A stretch of DNA of 64,000 nt from Terribacillus aidingensis (GTDB lineage: Bacteria > Bacillota > Bacilli > Bacillales > Amphibacillaceae), in the NCBI RefSeq assembly GCF_040703035.1, contig NZ_CP159996.1, forward strand, positions 2,824,001-2,888,000, in the 5' to 3' direction. The notes beneath the pieces are model-generated. The model was not told where the DNA came from. It saw only the letters and a program-made list of their open reading frames with translations, and did no database searches. Both the position numbers and the translations under genes were made by a program. Shown one piece after another: positions 1 to 6,746 of the stretch (position 1 is its first letter; each line of letters opens with the position of its first letter).

Positions 1-196
1 ATTCATAGGCTTTGACGATATCCTCTGTCTGTAATTCCTTCTCACAATGCGGACAGACTTTTTCATACTTTACCGGTGTGTTGCATTCTTTATGCAGCTG
101 CCGCAGCTTCACATCTTTATTTTCCGTAGCAGCATGCATTTTCACGGGAATATTTACAAGCCCGAAGCTGATTGTTCCCTTCCACATCGTATGCAT
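1..196 (-). CDS. ku: Ku DNA end-binding protein (N-terminal part, cut by window edge)
   Basis: The minus strand from 196 reads an N-terminus beginning MHTMWKGTISFGLVNIPV, the hallmark opening of bacterial Ku, followed by a CxxC pair (VCPHCEKE). Bacterial Ku is a homodimer that binds double-strand break ends and recruits LigD for non-homologous end joining. About 65 residues of a roughly 280-residue family are visible; the rest lies beyond base 1. The ATG at 196 has GGAGTG upstream; an internal ATG at 187 is a weaker choice. It diverges from ligD across 95 bases, which supports joint function. Identity is secure despite truncation. Confidence 0.93.
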   Translation of the reverse strand, partial: MHTMWKGTISFGLVNIPVKMHAATENKDVKLRQLHKECNTPVKYEKVCPHCEKELQTEDIVKAYE

Positions 197-219
197 GAAC
201 TGATCACTCCTTTTTATCC

Positions 220-249
220 TAGTTTGTACGTCTGTTCCATGTTTAATTC
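220..249 (-). promoter_or_regulatory. Candidate forespore-type (sigma-G-like) promoter for ku
   Basis: On the minus strand CAAACTA (220-226) is preceded, 17 bases upstream, by GAATTA (244-249). Sigma-G promoters in Bacillus resemble TGAATA-17/18-CATACTA, so the -10 has one mismatch and the -35 is poor. The predicted transcript would start just before the ribosome binding site. B. subtilis ku and ligD are known forespore genes, which makes the reading plausible. This is inference from motif and context only. Confidence 0.3.
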
Positions 250-269
250 CGGTGCAATGCTTCAAACTA
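240..269 (+). promoter_or_regulatory. Candidate forespore-type (sigma-G-like) promoter for ligD
   Basis: TGTTTA (240-245) and CAAACTA (263-269) are separated by exactly 17 bases and lie just upstream of the ligD ribosome binding site. The -10 differs from the CATACTA consensus by one base and the -35 from TGAATA by two. The same CAAACTA heptamer occurs facing ku at 220-226. No convincing sigma-A promoter was seen in the 95-base gap. Confidence 0.33.
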
Positions 270-291
270 AGAAAGAAAGGAGTGGAATACG

Positions 292-2076
292 ATGCAGGTA
301 ATGAAACCAATCTATCGAGATGATTGTCCGGTCGGGGAAGGATGGATTTATGAGGTAAAGTATGACGGATTTAGAGCAGTTCTGACAGTTGCAAATGACA
401 ATGTGACACTGACAAGCAAAAATGGAGTCGATTTATCTCCCCAATTCCCCGAGATCATCTCGTATGCTGAACAGCATATGAGTTTAGTGGATAAGCACAT
501 TCCTTTCTCAATTGATGGTGAACTGATCATACCTAAAAATGCACTTAGCGGTGATTTTGGTTTGCTTCAAACACGCGGCAGATTGAAATCAGCTGATCGA
601 ATCAACCAGATTGCGTCTAACCGCCCTGCTGTGCTGATGGCCTTTGATTTGCTAATTGACCGTGGTAAGAATCAGGAAAAACGGCGGCTGACTTCCAGGA
701 AGCAAGCATTACAGGAGCTGATCGACCTATTCAATAATCATTCAGGAGCTATACGGTACGTGGATTATTCCTTAGACTCATCTTCTTTGATGGATTCTGT
801 CATTTTGCATCAGGGTGAAGGCATCATAGCTAAACGCTCAGCGAGTACATATAAGACTGGAAAGCAGCATCATGACTGGTATAAGATAAAGAATTGGCGT
901 ACAATTACTGCGATCCTGACAGGATATGATAAGGAAAATGATTATTTCCATGCACAGCTGTCAGATGGAACAGGTCATTTCGTGCCGATCGGAAAATGCA
1001 AGCATGGGATGGAAGAAACAGAGCGAAGCACACTGACAGCTTTTTTTAAGGAAAATGGAAAAACAGAAAATAATCTCCTGCTTCTCCCTCCAGCAGTTTG
1101 CGCCAAGATAAATTGCCTCGGGCAGGCGGACGAGGAATTACGCGAACCTAGATTCCATAGTTTAGCCCCCACAGTGGCAGCAGCCGATTGCACAGAACAG
1201 CAAGCAGCTATAGATCTTGCCCAGTTTCCGCAATCAGTCGAGCTGAGCAAACTGGACAAGCTATATTGGGAAGAAGCACAGATTGATAAGCTGCGTTATC
1301 TGCTTTATATTCGGACCGTAGCACCATTCATGCTGCCTCATATGATAAATCGGGAGATGACGATTATCCGCTGCCCCGACGGAATTGAAGCGGACTTTTT
1401 CTATCAGAAGCACAGACCTGATTATGCACCTGATTTTATTCCAGATACGAAGTCATTGCAGTGTCCGGATTTGCAGACGTTGATTTGGTTCGCAAACCAC
1501 GGAAGTATCGAATTTCATGCACCATTTCATCATATCGGAAATGAGTTTCCCCGGGAAATCGCAATTGATCTTGATCCGCCAACGGATGATGCACTTCCTC
1601 TGGCTATCAAGGCTGCAAATTTGCTTAAGAACTGGCTGGATCAAATGCAGCTCTCTTCGTTTATCAAAACCTCTGGCAGCAAAGGGTTGCAGCTGTACAT
1701 CCCGTTACCGGAAAACCAGCTTACTTACGAACAAGCAGGCACCTTTACAGAAGCTTTAGCAAGATTACTCGTCCAACAGCATCCAGATCTTTTCACAATT
1801 GAACGAATGAAGAAAAATCGCCATGAGCGTTTGTATATCGATTATGTTCAGTTCGGTATGGGAAAAACACTGCCAGTTCCATACACGGCACGAAAACGCA
1901 GCAGCGGCACTGTCAGTACTCCATTGTTTTGGGAGGAAGTTAGACAGGGGCTATCTCTTGAGGACTTCACCATTTTCACTGTGCCAGAGCGCTTACGCCA
2001 AAAAGGCTGCCCCTTCGCTTCCTATGGGGAAGCCAGGAACAGCCAAAGGTTGGATTCTATTATCCAATTGGTATGA
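292..2076 (+). CDS. ligD: ATP-dependent DNA ligase D (ligase-polymerase type)
   Basis: This 594-residue protein joins and fills broken DNA ends together with Ku. Residues 1-290 form the ATP-dependent ligase domain: the nucleotidyl lysine is K23 in EVKYDGFR, motif IV is EGIIAKR near 176-182 and motif V WYKIK near 196-200. Residues about 315-594 form the archaeo-eukaryotic primase-type polymerase domain, with catalytic aspartates D426 and D428 in IDLDPP and a later SGSKGLQ motif. As is usual in Bacillus, the ligase domain comes first and there is no phosphoesterase domain. The length is close to B. subtilis YkoU. The ATG at 292 follows AAAGGAG. Its stop codon directly abuts that of the convergent aminopeptidase gene. 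Confidence 0.95.
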   Translation: MQVMKPIYRDDCPVGEGWIYEVKYDGFRAVLTVANDNVTLTSKNGVDLSPQFPEIISYAEQHMSLVDKHIPFSIDGELIIPKNALSGDFGLLQTRGRLKSADRINQIASNRPAVLMAFDLLIDRGKNQEKRRLTSRKQALQELIDLFNNHSGAIRYVDYSLDSSSLMDSVILHQGEGIIAKRSASTYKTGKQHHDWYKIKNWRTITAILTGYDKENDYFHAQLSDGTGHFVPIGKCKHGMEETERSTLTAFFKENGKTENNLLLLPPAVCAKINCLGQADEELREPRFHSLAPTVAAADCTEQQAAIDLAQFPQSVELSKLDKLYWEEAQIDKLRYLLYIRTVAPFMLPHMINREMTIIRCPDGIEADFFYQKHRPDYAPDFIPDTKSLQCPDLQTLIWFANHGSIEFHAPFHHIGNEFPREIAIDLDPPTDDALPLAIKAANLLKNWLDQMQLSSFIKTSGSKGLQLYIPLPENQLTYEQAGTFTEALARLLVQQHPDLFTIERMKKNRHERLYIDYVQFGMGKTLPVPYTARKRSSGTVSTPLFWEEVRQGLSLEDFTIFTVPERLRQKGCPFASYGEARNSQRLDSIIQLV

Positions 2077-3321
2077 TCATTTGAATTCGAACGCCCATGC
2101 TCCTTGGCGGAAGACTGCGACAGTAGTGCCGTCTTCTTTCACGCCATCGATGTCCAGATCTGCAGATCCGATCATGAAATCTTCATGCATGATGCTGTCA
2201 TTCACGCCTGCTGCTTCGAGTTCTGCAGCTGTCATATCATTGCCGCCTGCAATACAAGTCGGATATGCTTTTCCTAATGCAAGGTGGCAGGAAGCATTTT
2301 CATCGAACAATGTATTATAAAAAATCAAACCGGATTGTGAAACTGGAGACTTATGCGGAACCAGTGCTACCTCGCCAAGTCGTTTAGCACCAGCATCGGC
2401 TTCCAGAAGGTTTTTCAGCGCTTCTTGGCCCTTTTCTGCCTTATAGTCAACCACTTCGCCATCCTTGAAAGTCAGCTGGAAATTCTCGATCAGCTGGCCA
2501 TTGAAGTTGTAAGGCAGTGTACTGGAGACTGTACCGTTCACACCATTCTTATGAGGCATTGTGAATACCTCTTCAGTTGGGATATTGGCATTGAATTCGA
2601 CCCCTGCATCTGTCGGACCAGAACCGCCGCTCCAAATATGCCCTTTTGGAAGCTCGATTGATAAATCTGTACCTTTTGCTTTATAAATCAATTTGGTGAA
2701 CTGCTGCTTATTCATATAGTCGGCAGCTAGGTGCAGCTGTTTGTTATGCGCCTTCCAGGCAGCATTCGGATCTTCATTCCCTGTAACGCGGCTGATGCGC
2801 AGGATTTCTTCCATCATTGCTTCCTGTGCTTCCTCGACCGATTTGTCCGGGAACACTTTCTTGGACCATGCTACGGTCGGATAAGCAACGATTGACCATT
2901 GCATTTTGTCCTTCATCATGTAATCACGATATGGTGTTAATCCTTTTCCAGCAGCTTTCATATATGCCGCAACTTTGGATCCATCTACTTTTTCCAAAAG
3001 ATCAGGATTTTCACCAAGAATATTCAGAACTGCGTAATTATCCTTGACCATTTCGTTACGAGCATGAAATTTCCATGCAGGTACATTCTCCAAAGCTTCG
3101 ATCGGAGCATGTGTATAACGCTGAACGACCAACTCATCATCTAACCACTCTGTATGTACATCTTTAGCACCTGCTTTATACGCCTCTTCCGCTACCATGC
3201 GCGTGAAACGAACAGATTCAATCGGTGCTACAAGCAGAAGTCCTTGTCCTTTTTGTAGATTAACACCGGTCTGGATAGCCAGTTTGGCAAATTGCCGAAG
3301 CTGTTCTTCGAATTTTTTCAT
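2077..3321 (-). CDS. ampS: M29 family aminopeptidase (AmpS-like), paralog 1
   Basis: A 414-residue cytosolic metallo-aminopeptidase of family M29 that removes N-terminal amino acids from peptides. The residues expected to bind the two metals are present at E250, E317, H346, Y353, H379 and D381, in the contexts PTEEVF, LGEVAL, ENASCHLALGKAYP and HEDFMIGS. The ATG at 3321 follows GGAGGGG. A second, clearly related copy lies at 17192-18430 and shares the same ligand set. The gene is convergent with ligD with no intergenic bases and no visible terminator between them, so the two transcripts probably overlap. Family assignment is firm; peptide preference is unknown. Confidence 0.92.
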   Translation of the reverse strand: MKKFEEQLRQFAKLAIQTGVNLQKGQGLLLVAPIESVRFTRMVAEEAYKAGAKDVHTEWLDDELVVQRYTHAPIEALENVPAWKFHARNEMVKDNYAVLNILGENPDLLEKVDGSKVAAYMKAAGKGLTPYRDYMMKDKMQWSIVAYPTVAWSKKVFPDKSVEEAQEAMMEEILRISRVTGNEDPNAAWKAHNKQLHLAADYMNKQQFTKLIYKAKGTDLSIELPKGHIWSGGSGPTDAGVEFNANIPTEEVFTMPHKNGVNGTVSSTLPYNFNGQLIENFQLTFKDGEVVDYKAEKGQEALKNLLEADAGAKRLGEVALVPHKSPVSQSGLIFYNTLFDENASCHLALGKAYPTCIAGGNDMTAAELEAAGVNDSIMHEDFMIGSADLDIDGVKEDGTTVAVFRQGAWAFEFK

Positions 3322-3451
3322 TTGAATACCCCTCCATTAAAACAAATATACCTACCTATTATATCGTAAAATTTGAATATTCACGAAACATAAGTGAGCT
3401 TAGACATAACCGATTGTTTTTGCGTAAGAACAATTAATTTCCTGAGCAGTC

Positions 3452-3503
3452 AAAAACCCGAACTCACACAAATCTTTTTTGAAGATTCATGTCAAAGTTC
3501 GGG
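3452..3503 (-). terminator. Terminator of znuA; member of a dispersed hairpin family
   Basis: CCCGAACT (3457-3464) pairs with AGTTCGGG (3496-3503), and inside it AATCTT pairs with AAGATT. On the minus strand the stem is followed by five T. It lies 20 bases past the znuA stop. A related hairpin occurs at 45081-45126, sharing CCGAACT, GAAGATT and AGTTCGG. Confidence 0.75.
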
Positions 3504-3523
3504 CTTTCGATTTAGTCCAGCTC

Positions 3524-4573
3524 TTACTTATTCGTCAAAGCTTGCTCCAATGTTTCGATATTTTTATCCATCAGACTGAAGTAATCTTCATCTGCATCAA
3601 TTTCATCCTCTGTGACCGTTTCCAGGTTATGGATTCTGAGTACGTCTGCTCCGATTTCATCTTGAACGATGGTTGCAACCTTCGGCGAGATATTCTGTTC
3701 GAACAATACATAGTTCAGCTTGTTATCTTCTGCAGTATGGATGATTTCCTCTAATTCCTGCTGTGAAGGTTCATTTGTCGGTGAAAGACCAGTTATAGCA
3801 ATTTGTTCGATACCATAACGATCTTCCCAGTAGCCATACGCTGCATGAGAAACGATGATTTTCTTGTTATCCTTGCCTTCTACAGCATGTTGGAATTTCT
3901 GATCAAGCTCGTCCAATTCTTCCGCTACCGCTGCATAGTTGTCTTCGTATGTTGTTTCATTATCTGGGTCAAGCTCAACAAGTGTATTTTTCATATTCTC
4001 TGCCATCTGCTTTGCACGTTCCGGATCAAGCCAGTAATGCGGATCGATACTTCCATGGTCGTGCTCTTCTTCTGTTGCCTCTTCTTCATGATCATGTTCA
4101 TCTTCCGTAGCCTCATGACTATGATCATGCTCTTCTTCCGTAGCCTCATGACTGTGATCGTGCTCTTCTTCCGTAGCTTCGTGACTATGATCGTGCTCTT
4201 CGTCGAAAGGAAGCAGGTTGATACCATCTGCTAATTGGGCTATCTTAACATCTTTGTCCCCTATCGCATCGGCAATTGTTTTAGCGTATGTTTCCAGCTC
4301 ATCACTCGAATAGAGGAATGCATCTGATTTCGCGATATCCACCATCTGATTCGACGTTGGCTCGAAGTTATGTGCATCACTTCCAGGCGGAAGTACGGAT
4401 TCCACTTCCACTTGGTCGCCGCCAATTCGTTCAGCAAAATACTGAATTGGATAAATCGTTGTATAAACCTTTAGATTTCGATCTTCTGTGCTTTTTTGAC
4501 TGTCGTCATTTCCACAAGCTGCAAGCAGAACCAAAAGCAAGGCCGTACTGATTAAAAATAATGATTTCTTCAA
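3524..4573 (-). CDS. znuA: Zinc ABC transporter substrate-binding lipoprotein with expanded His-rich loop
   Basis: A 349-residue cluster A-I (ZnuA/AdcA) lipoprotein that captures zinc outside the membrane. The signal peptide ends in the lipobox LAAC (C20). Zinc-site regions include GSDAHNFEP, the DPHYWLDP stretch after the loop and VSHAAYGYW. Between them is an acidic, histidine-rich loop in which the decapeptide EEHDHSHEAT is repeated three times, followed by degenerate units. The gene follows zur in the same direction and has a good Zur box upstream, so zinc limitation should induce it. No cognate permease or ATPase gene is adjacent, so these must lie elsewhere. Zinc as the metal is inferred from regulator and operator. 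Confidence 0.92.
   Translation of the reverse strand: MKKSLFLISTALLLVLLAACGNDDSQKSTEDRNLKVYTTIYPIQYFAERIGGDQVEVESVLPPGSDAHNFEPTSNQMVDIAKSDAFLYSSDELETYAKTIADAIGDKDVKIAQLADGINLLPFDEEHDHSHEATEEEHDHSHEATEEEHDHSHEATEDEHDHEEEATEEEHDHGSIDPHYWLDPERAKQMAENMKNTLVELDPDNETTYEDNYAAVAEELDELDQKFQHAVEGKDNKKIIVSHAAYGYWEDRYGIEQIAITGLSPTNEPSQQELEEIIHTAEDNKLNYVLFEQNISPKVATIVQDEIGADVLRIHNLETVTEDEIDADEDYFSLMDKNIETLEQALTNK
4070..4200 (-). repeat. In-frame 30-bp tandem repeats encoding the His-rich loop of znuA
   Basis: Near-identical 30-base units encode EEHDHSHEAT three times, followed by shorter diverged versions. The units differ mainly at silent positions. The repeat is coding, and its copy number is likely to vary between strains by slippage or recombination. 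Confidence 0.85.
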
Positions 4574-4612
4574 AATGATTCCTCCCGTTACATATAAACT
4601 CTAATCGAGATT

Positions 4613-4633
4613 ATATCGTAACCATTACTATTT
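4613..4633 (-). promoter_or_regulatory. Zur box upstream of znuA
   Basis: The 21-base segment ATATCGTAACCATTACTATTT matches the B. subtilis Zur operator pattern AAATCGTAATNATTACGATTT at 17 of 20 defined positions. It lies 40-60 bases upstream of the znuA start, where a bound repressor would block transcription. The zur gene itself is next door. Confidence 0.75.
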
Positions 4634-4662
4634 GTAAACAGTAGTAATTACGTTTCGTTCAC

Positions 4663-4696
4663 AAAAAAATACTGCCTATCAATTATTGACAGGCAG
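4663..4696 (-). terminator. Terminator overlapping the end of zur
   Basis: CTGCCTGTCAA and TTGATAGGCAG (minus strand) form a stem that includes the zur stop codon and is followed by TATTTTTTT. It separates zur from znuA, so znuA probably has its own Zur-controlled promoter. Confidence 0.8.
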
Positions 4697-5096
4697 GGCA
4701 AATGCCATACACTTCGAAATTATGGTTTTCTATAGTATAGCCACCTGGCAGCACCGTTTTCACATCTGCTATAGGACAAACATCAATTGCTTTCGTAATG
4801 CCGCATTGTTTGCAGATGAAATGATGATGATGGCCTTCTATATTGCAATGGAAACGGAAATGCTTATCTCCGTCAATAGTTGTCATTTCCAGGATACCAA
4901 GTTCGGCCATCGTATAAAGATTACGGTACACGGTATCATAGCTGGCACTCGGAAAGTCCTCACGAAATTCCTTCCAAAGATCATTCACCGCAGAATACTG
5001 GGACCGTTTCTGGAAAATATCCAGCAGTTTTTCGCGCTGCTTTGTCTGTTTAAAGCCATTTTCTTTCAGAATATGCATCGCACGTTCATTATTCAT
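4683..5096 (-). CDS. zur: Zur, zinc-responsive Fur-family repressor
   Basis: A 137-residue Fur-family protein. An N-terminal winged helix (about 1-80, with SYDTVYRNL in the recognition region) is followed by a dimerisation and metal domain carrying GHHHHFICKQCG and a C-terminal CPAC, so both structural zinc Cys pairs are present. The HHHHF-ICxxCG pattern and overall similarity are closest to B. subtilis Zur rather than Fur or PerR. Zinc-loaded Zur represses zinc uptake genes, and the downstream gene is the zinc-binding lipoprotein znuA with a matching operator. The start at 5096 is an ATG after GGAAAG. Confidence 0.9.
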   Translation of the reverse strand: MNNERAMHILKENGFKQTKQREKLLDIFQKRSQYSAVNDLWKEFREDFPSASYDTVYRNLYTMAELGILEMTTIDGDKHFRFHCNIEGHHHHFICKQCGITKAIDVCPIADVKTVLPGGYTIENHNFEVYGICPACQ

Positions 5097-5123
5097 ACGC
5101 TTTCCGTCCTTTATCTTGCAAAA

Positions 5124-5582
5124 TTATAATGATTTCTTCTCGATATTCAAGTCTGCCTCTAAGCTTACTTCCACATTCCCTTTAATTGCTCTTGTGATCA
5201 TACAGCTTTCTTCCGACTTGACGGCAAGCTTCTCCAGCATCTGGAATTGCTTCTCTGTTGCTTCTTCTTTCAAATATACTGTAGGTCTATGGATAATTCG
5301 CTTGTACGTAATTACGCCATTTGTTTCGTCAACAATACCTTCTGATTCCAGTTTCATTGATGATAGTGGCAAATTCGCACGTTCGATCATTGCTGCTAAC
5401 GTGATGATATAGCAAGTAGCCGCTGCTCCGAGCAGCATCTCATCTGGATTTGTACCGATGCCGGGACCACCCATTTCTGGCGGAATACTAATTTCCGTCT
5501 TCAGGTTTCCTGCTTCTATTGTACCGGAGCTGTTTCTTCCTCCCGGCCAGGCTGCCGCTAAATGAAAATGATGTTCTGACAT
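5124..5582 (-). CDS. OsmC/Ohr-family peroxidase (YmaD/SACOL1771-like)
   Basis: A 152-residue OsmC-fold protein. Members of this superfamily reduce organic peroxides through two cysteines, seen here as C57 (AAATCYII) and C127 (SEESCMI). Its N-terminal AAAWPGGR and the TNPDEMLLGAAATC stretch resemble the SACOL1771/YmaD subfamily more than Ohr or OsmC proper. The gene lies 27 bases upstream of zur in the same direction, so the two may be co-transcribed. The physiological substrate is not known from sequence. Confidence 0.85.
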   Translation of the reverse strand: MSEHHFHLAAAWPGGRNSSGTIEAGNLKTEISIPPEMGGPGIGTNPDEMLLGAAATCYIITLAAMIERANLPLSSMKLESEGIVDETNGVITYKRIIHRPTVYLKEEATEKQFQMLEKLAVKSEESCMITRAIKGNVEVSLEADLNIEKKSL

Positions 5583-5660
5583 GGTACTCGTCCCCTTCTG
5601 CTATCGTTGTGCTATCTTCTATTTTAACGCTTCTCAGCAGGAAAAACAAAATGTCTGATC

Positions 5661-5696
5661 AAAAAACCTTCTACCAAAAGGTAGAAGGTTTTTTAA
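5661..5696. terminator. Bidirectional terminator after the TerC-family gene
   Basis: AAAAAACCTTCTACC pairs with GGTAGAAGGTTTTTT around an AAAA loop, giving U-runs on both strands. It ends the terC-type transcript, whose stop is at 5699. Confidence 0.85.
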
Positions 5697-5698
5697 AA

Positions 5699-6487
5699 TT
5701 ATTCAGTTCCGCCAGCGGAATCCTCTTTTTTATGATCGCCTTTGTTTTTACCGGACACAATCCAGCCGACTACTGCAATTGCAACCAATACACCATAGAA
5801 GATTAGTTTCCAAGTAGTGGAATGAGCAAAGTCATGTGGCAACACACCCACAGCATCATGAGCAAGTGTACTAACTGTGAGCTTAACCCCTACCCAACCT
5901 ACGATAATAAAGGCTGCAATCTCCAAAGCTGGTCTAGAGTGGAGAAGGTCCACGAAAATGTTAGCTGCAAAACGCATAATGATCAGACCAATGATACCGC
6001 CTGCAAAGACTACATAAAACTGTCCGCTATCCATGCTTCCTACCTGGCCCCAGCCAGTCGGAGGAAGTGCAACAGCGAGTGCTACTGCAGCAAGAATGGA
6101 GTCAACTGCAAAAGCAATGTCAGCAAGCTCGACTTTCAAAACAGTCATCCAGAAGCCACTCTCTTTTTTCGGCTTCTTGTTAGCAACATCATTGTTCTTG
6201 GCACTGAATTTGTCGTACAGGTTCTTTATGGATATGAACAATAGATACGCAGCACCAATCGCCTGTACTTGCCATACATCGACAAGGAAAGAAATGACGA
6301 ATAGCGATAAGAATCTAAATACAAATGCTCCCATTAATCCATAGAAAAGTGCTTTTTTACGTTGATCTTCAGGTAAATGCCTTACCATGATTGCGAGTAC
6401 TAATGCGTTATCCGCTGCAAGCAGTCCTTCAAGTCCGACAAGGACAATCAGAACCCAGCCATACTCGAGAAGTAATTGTGCATCCAT
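5699..6487 (-). CDS. TerC-family integral membrane protein, probable manganese exporter (YkoY/YceF-like)
   Basis: A 262-residue polytopic membrane protein of the TerC family with about seven hydrophobic segments. It carries the conserved acidic membrane motifs EGLLAADNALV near residue 20 and DIAFAVDSILA near residue 125, which are thought to handle metal. In B. subtilis the relatives YkoY and YceF act in manganese efflux, and ykoY lies behind a manganese riboswitch. Here the upstream leader carries the same class of riboswitch, which strongly supports a manganese role. The C-terminus is a short charged tail. Confidence 0.88.
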   Translation of the reverse strand: MDAQLLLEYGWVLIVLVGLEGLLAADNALVLAIMVRHLPEDQRKKALFYGLMGAFVFRFLSLFVISFLVDVWQVQAIGAAYLLFISIKNLYDKFSAKNNDVANKKPKKESGFWMTVLKVELADIAFAVDSILAAVALAVALPPTGWGQVGSMDSGQFYVVFAGGIIGLIIMRFAANIFVDLLHSRPALEIAAFIIVGWVGVKLTVSTLAHDAVGVLPHDFAHSTTWKLIFYGVLVAIAVVGWIVSGKNKGDHKKEDSAGGTE

Positions 6488-6568
6488 GTAGTTACGCTCC
6501 TTTAAGTGTAGTATGCGATTATCTTTGCAATCATACCCCTACTTAGTAAAGGCGTAACACTTTTTACT

Positions 6569-6690
6569 AAAAAAAAGCGAGACCTTTACCAAGAAGGTAA
6601 AGGTCTCGCTAACAACGTCTGAGTTGCCAATAAAGCCGGAGATTTCTCTCGGAATGACGACTTTACTGTACAGCTACTCCCCTTTAAAAG
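6569..6690 (-). ncRNA. yybP-ykoY (manganese) riboswitch with terminator
   Basis: Read on the minus strand, the leader shows AAAGGGGAGTAGC at its 5' end (about 6690), then CCGGCTTTATTGGCAA near 6625-6645, the conserved pieces of the yybP-ykoY aptamer. A long stem, GCGAGACCTTTACC pairing with GGTAAAGGTCTCGC and followed by T8 (6569-6610), is the expression-platform terminator. In this class manganese binding prevents termination. The TerC-family gene follows at 6487. Confidence 0.93.
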
Positions 6691-6746
6691 CATATTGCGC
6701 TTATCACACATTCAGTCTAGTAGAATACAAGGCGAATGTCAACAAT

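Noticed and set aside
292..2076. LigD considered truncated because it lacks a phosphoesterase domain
   Set aside because: Ligase-then-polymerase without that domain is the normal Bacillus arrangement, and the length is close to B. subtilis YkoU.
4058..4210. Regular 30-base repeats resembling a CRISPR array
   Set aside because: The repeats are contiguous without spacers and encode the His-rich loop of znuA in frame.
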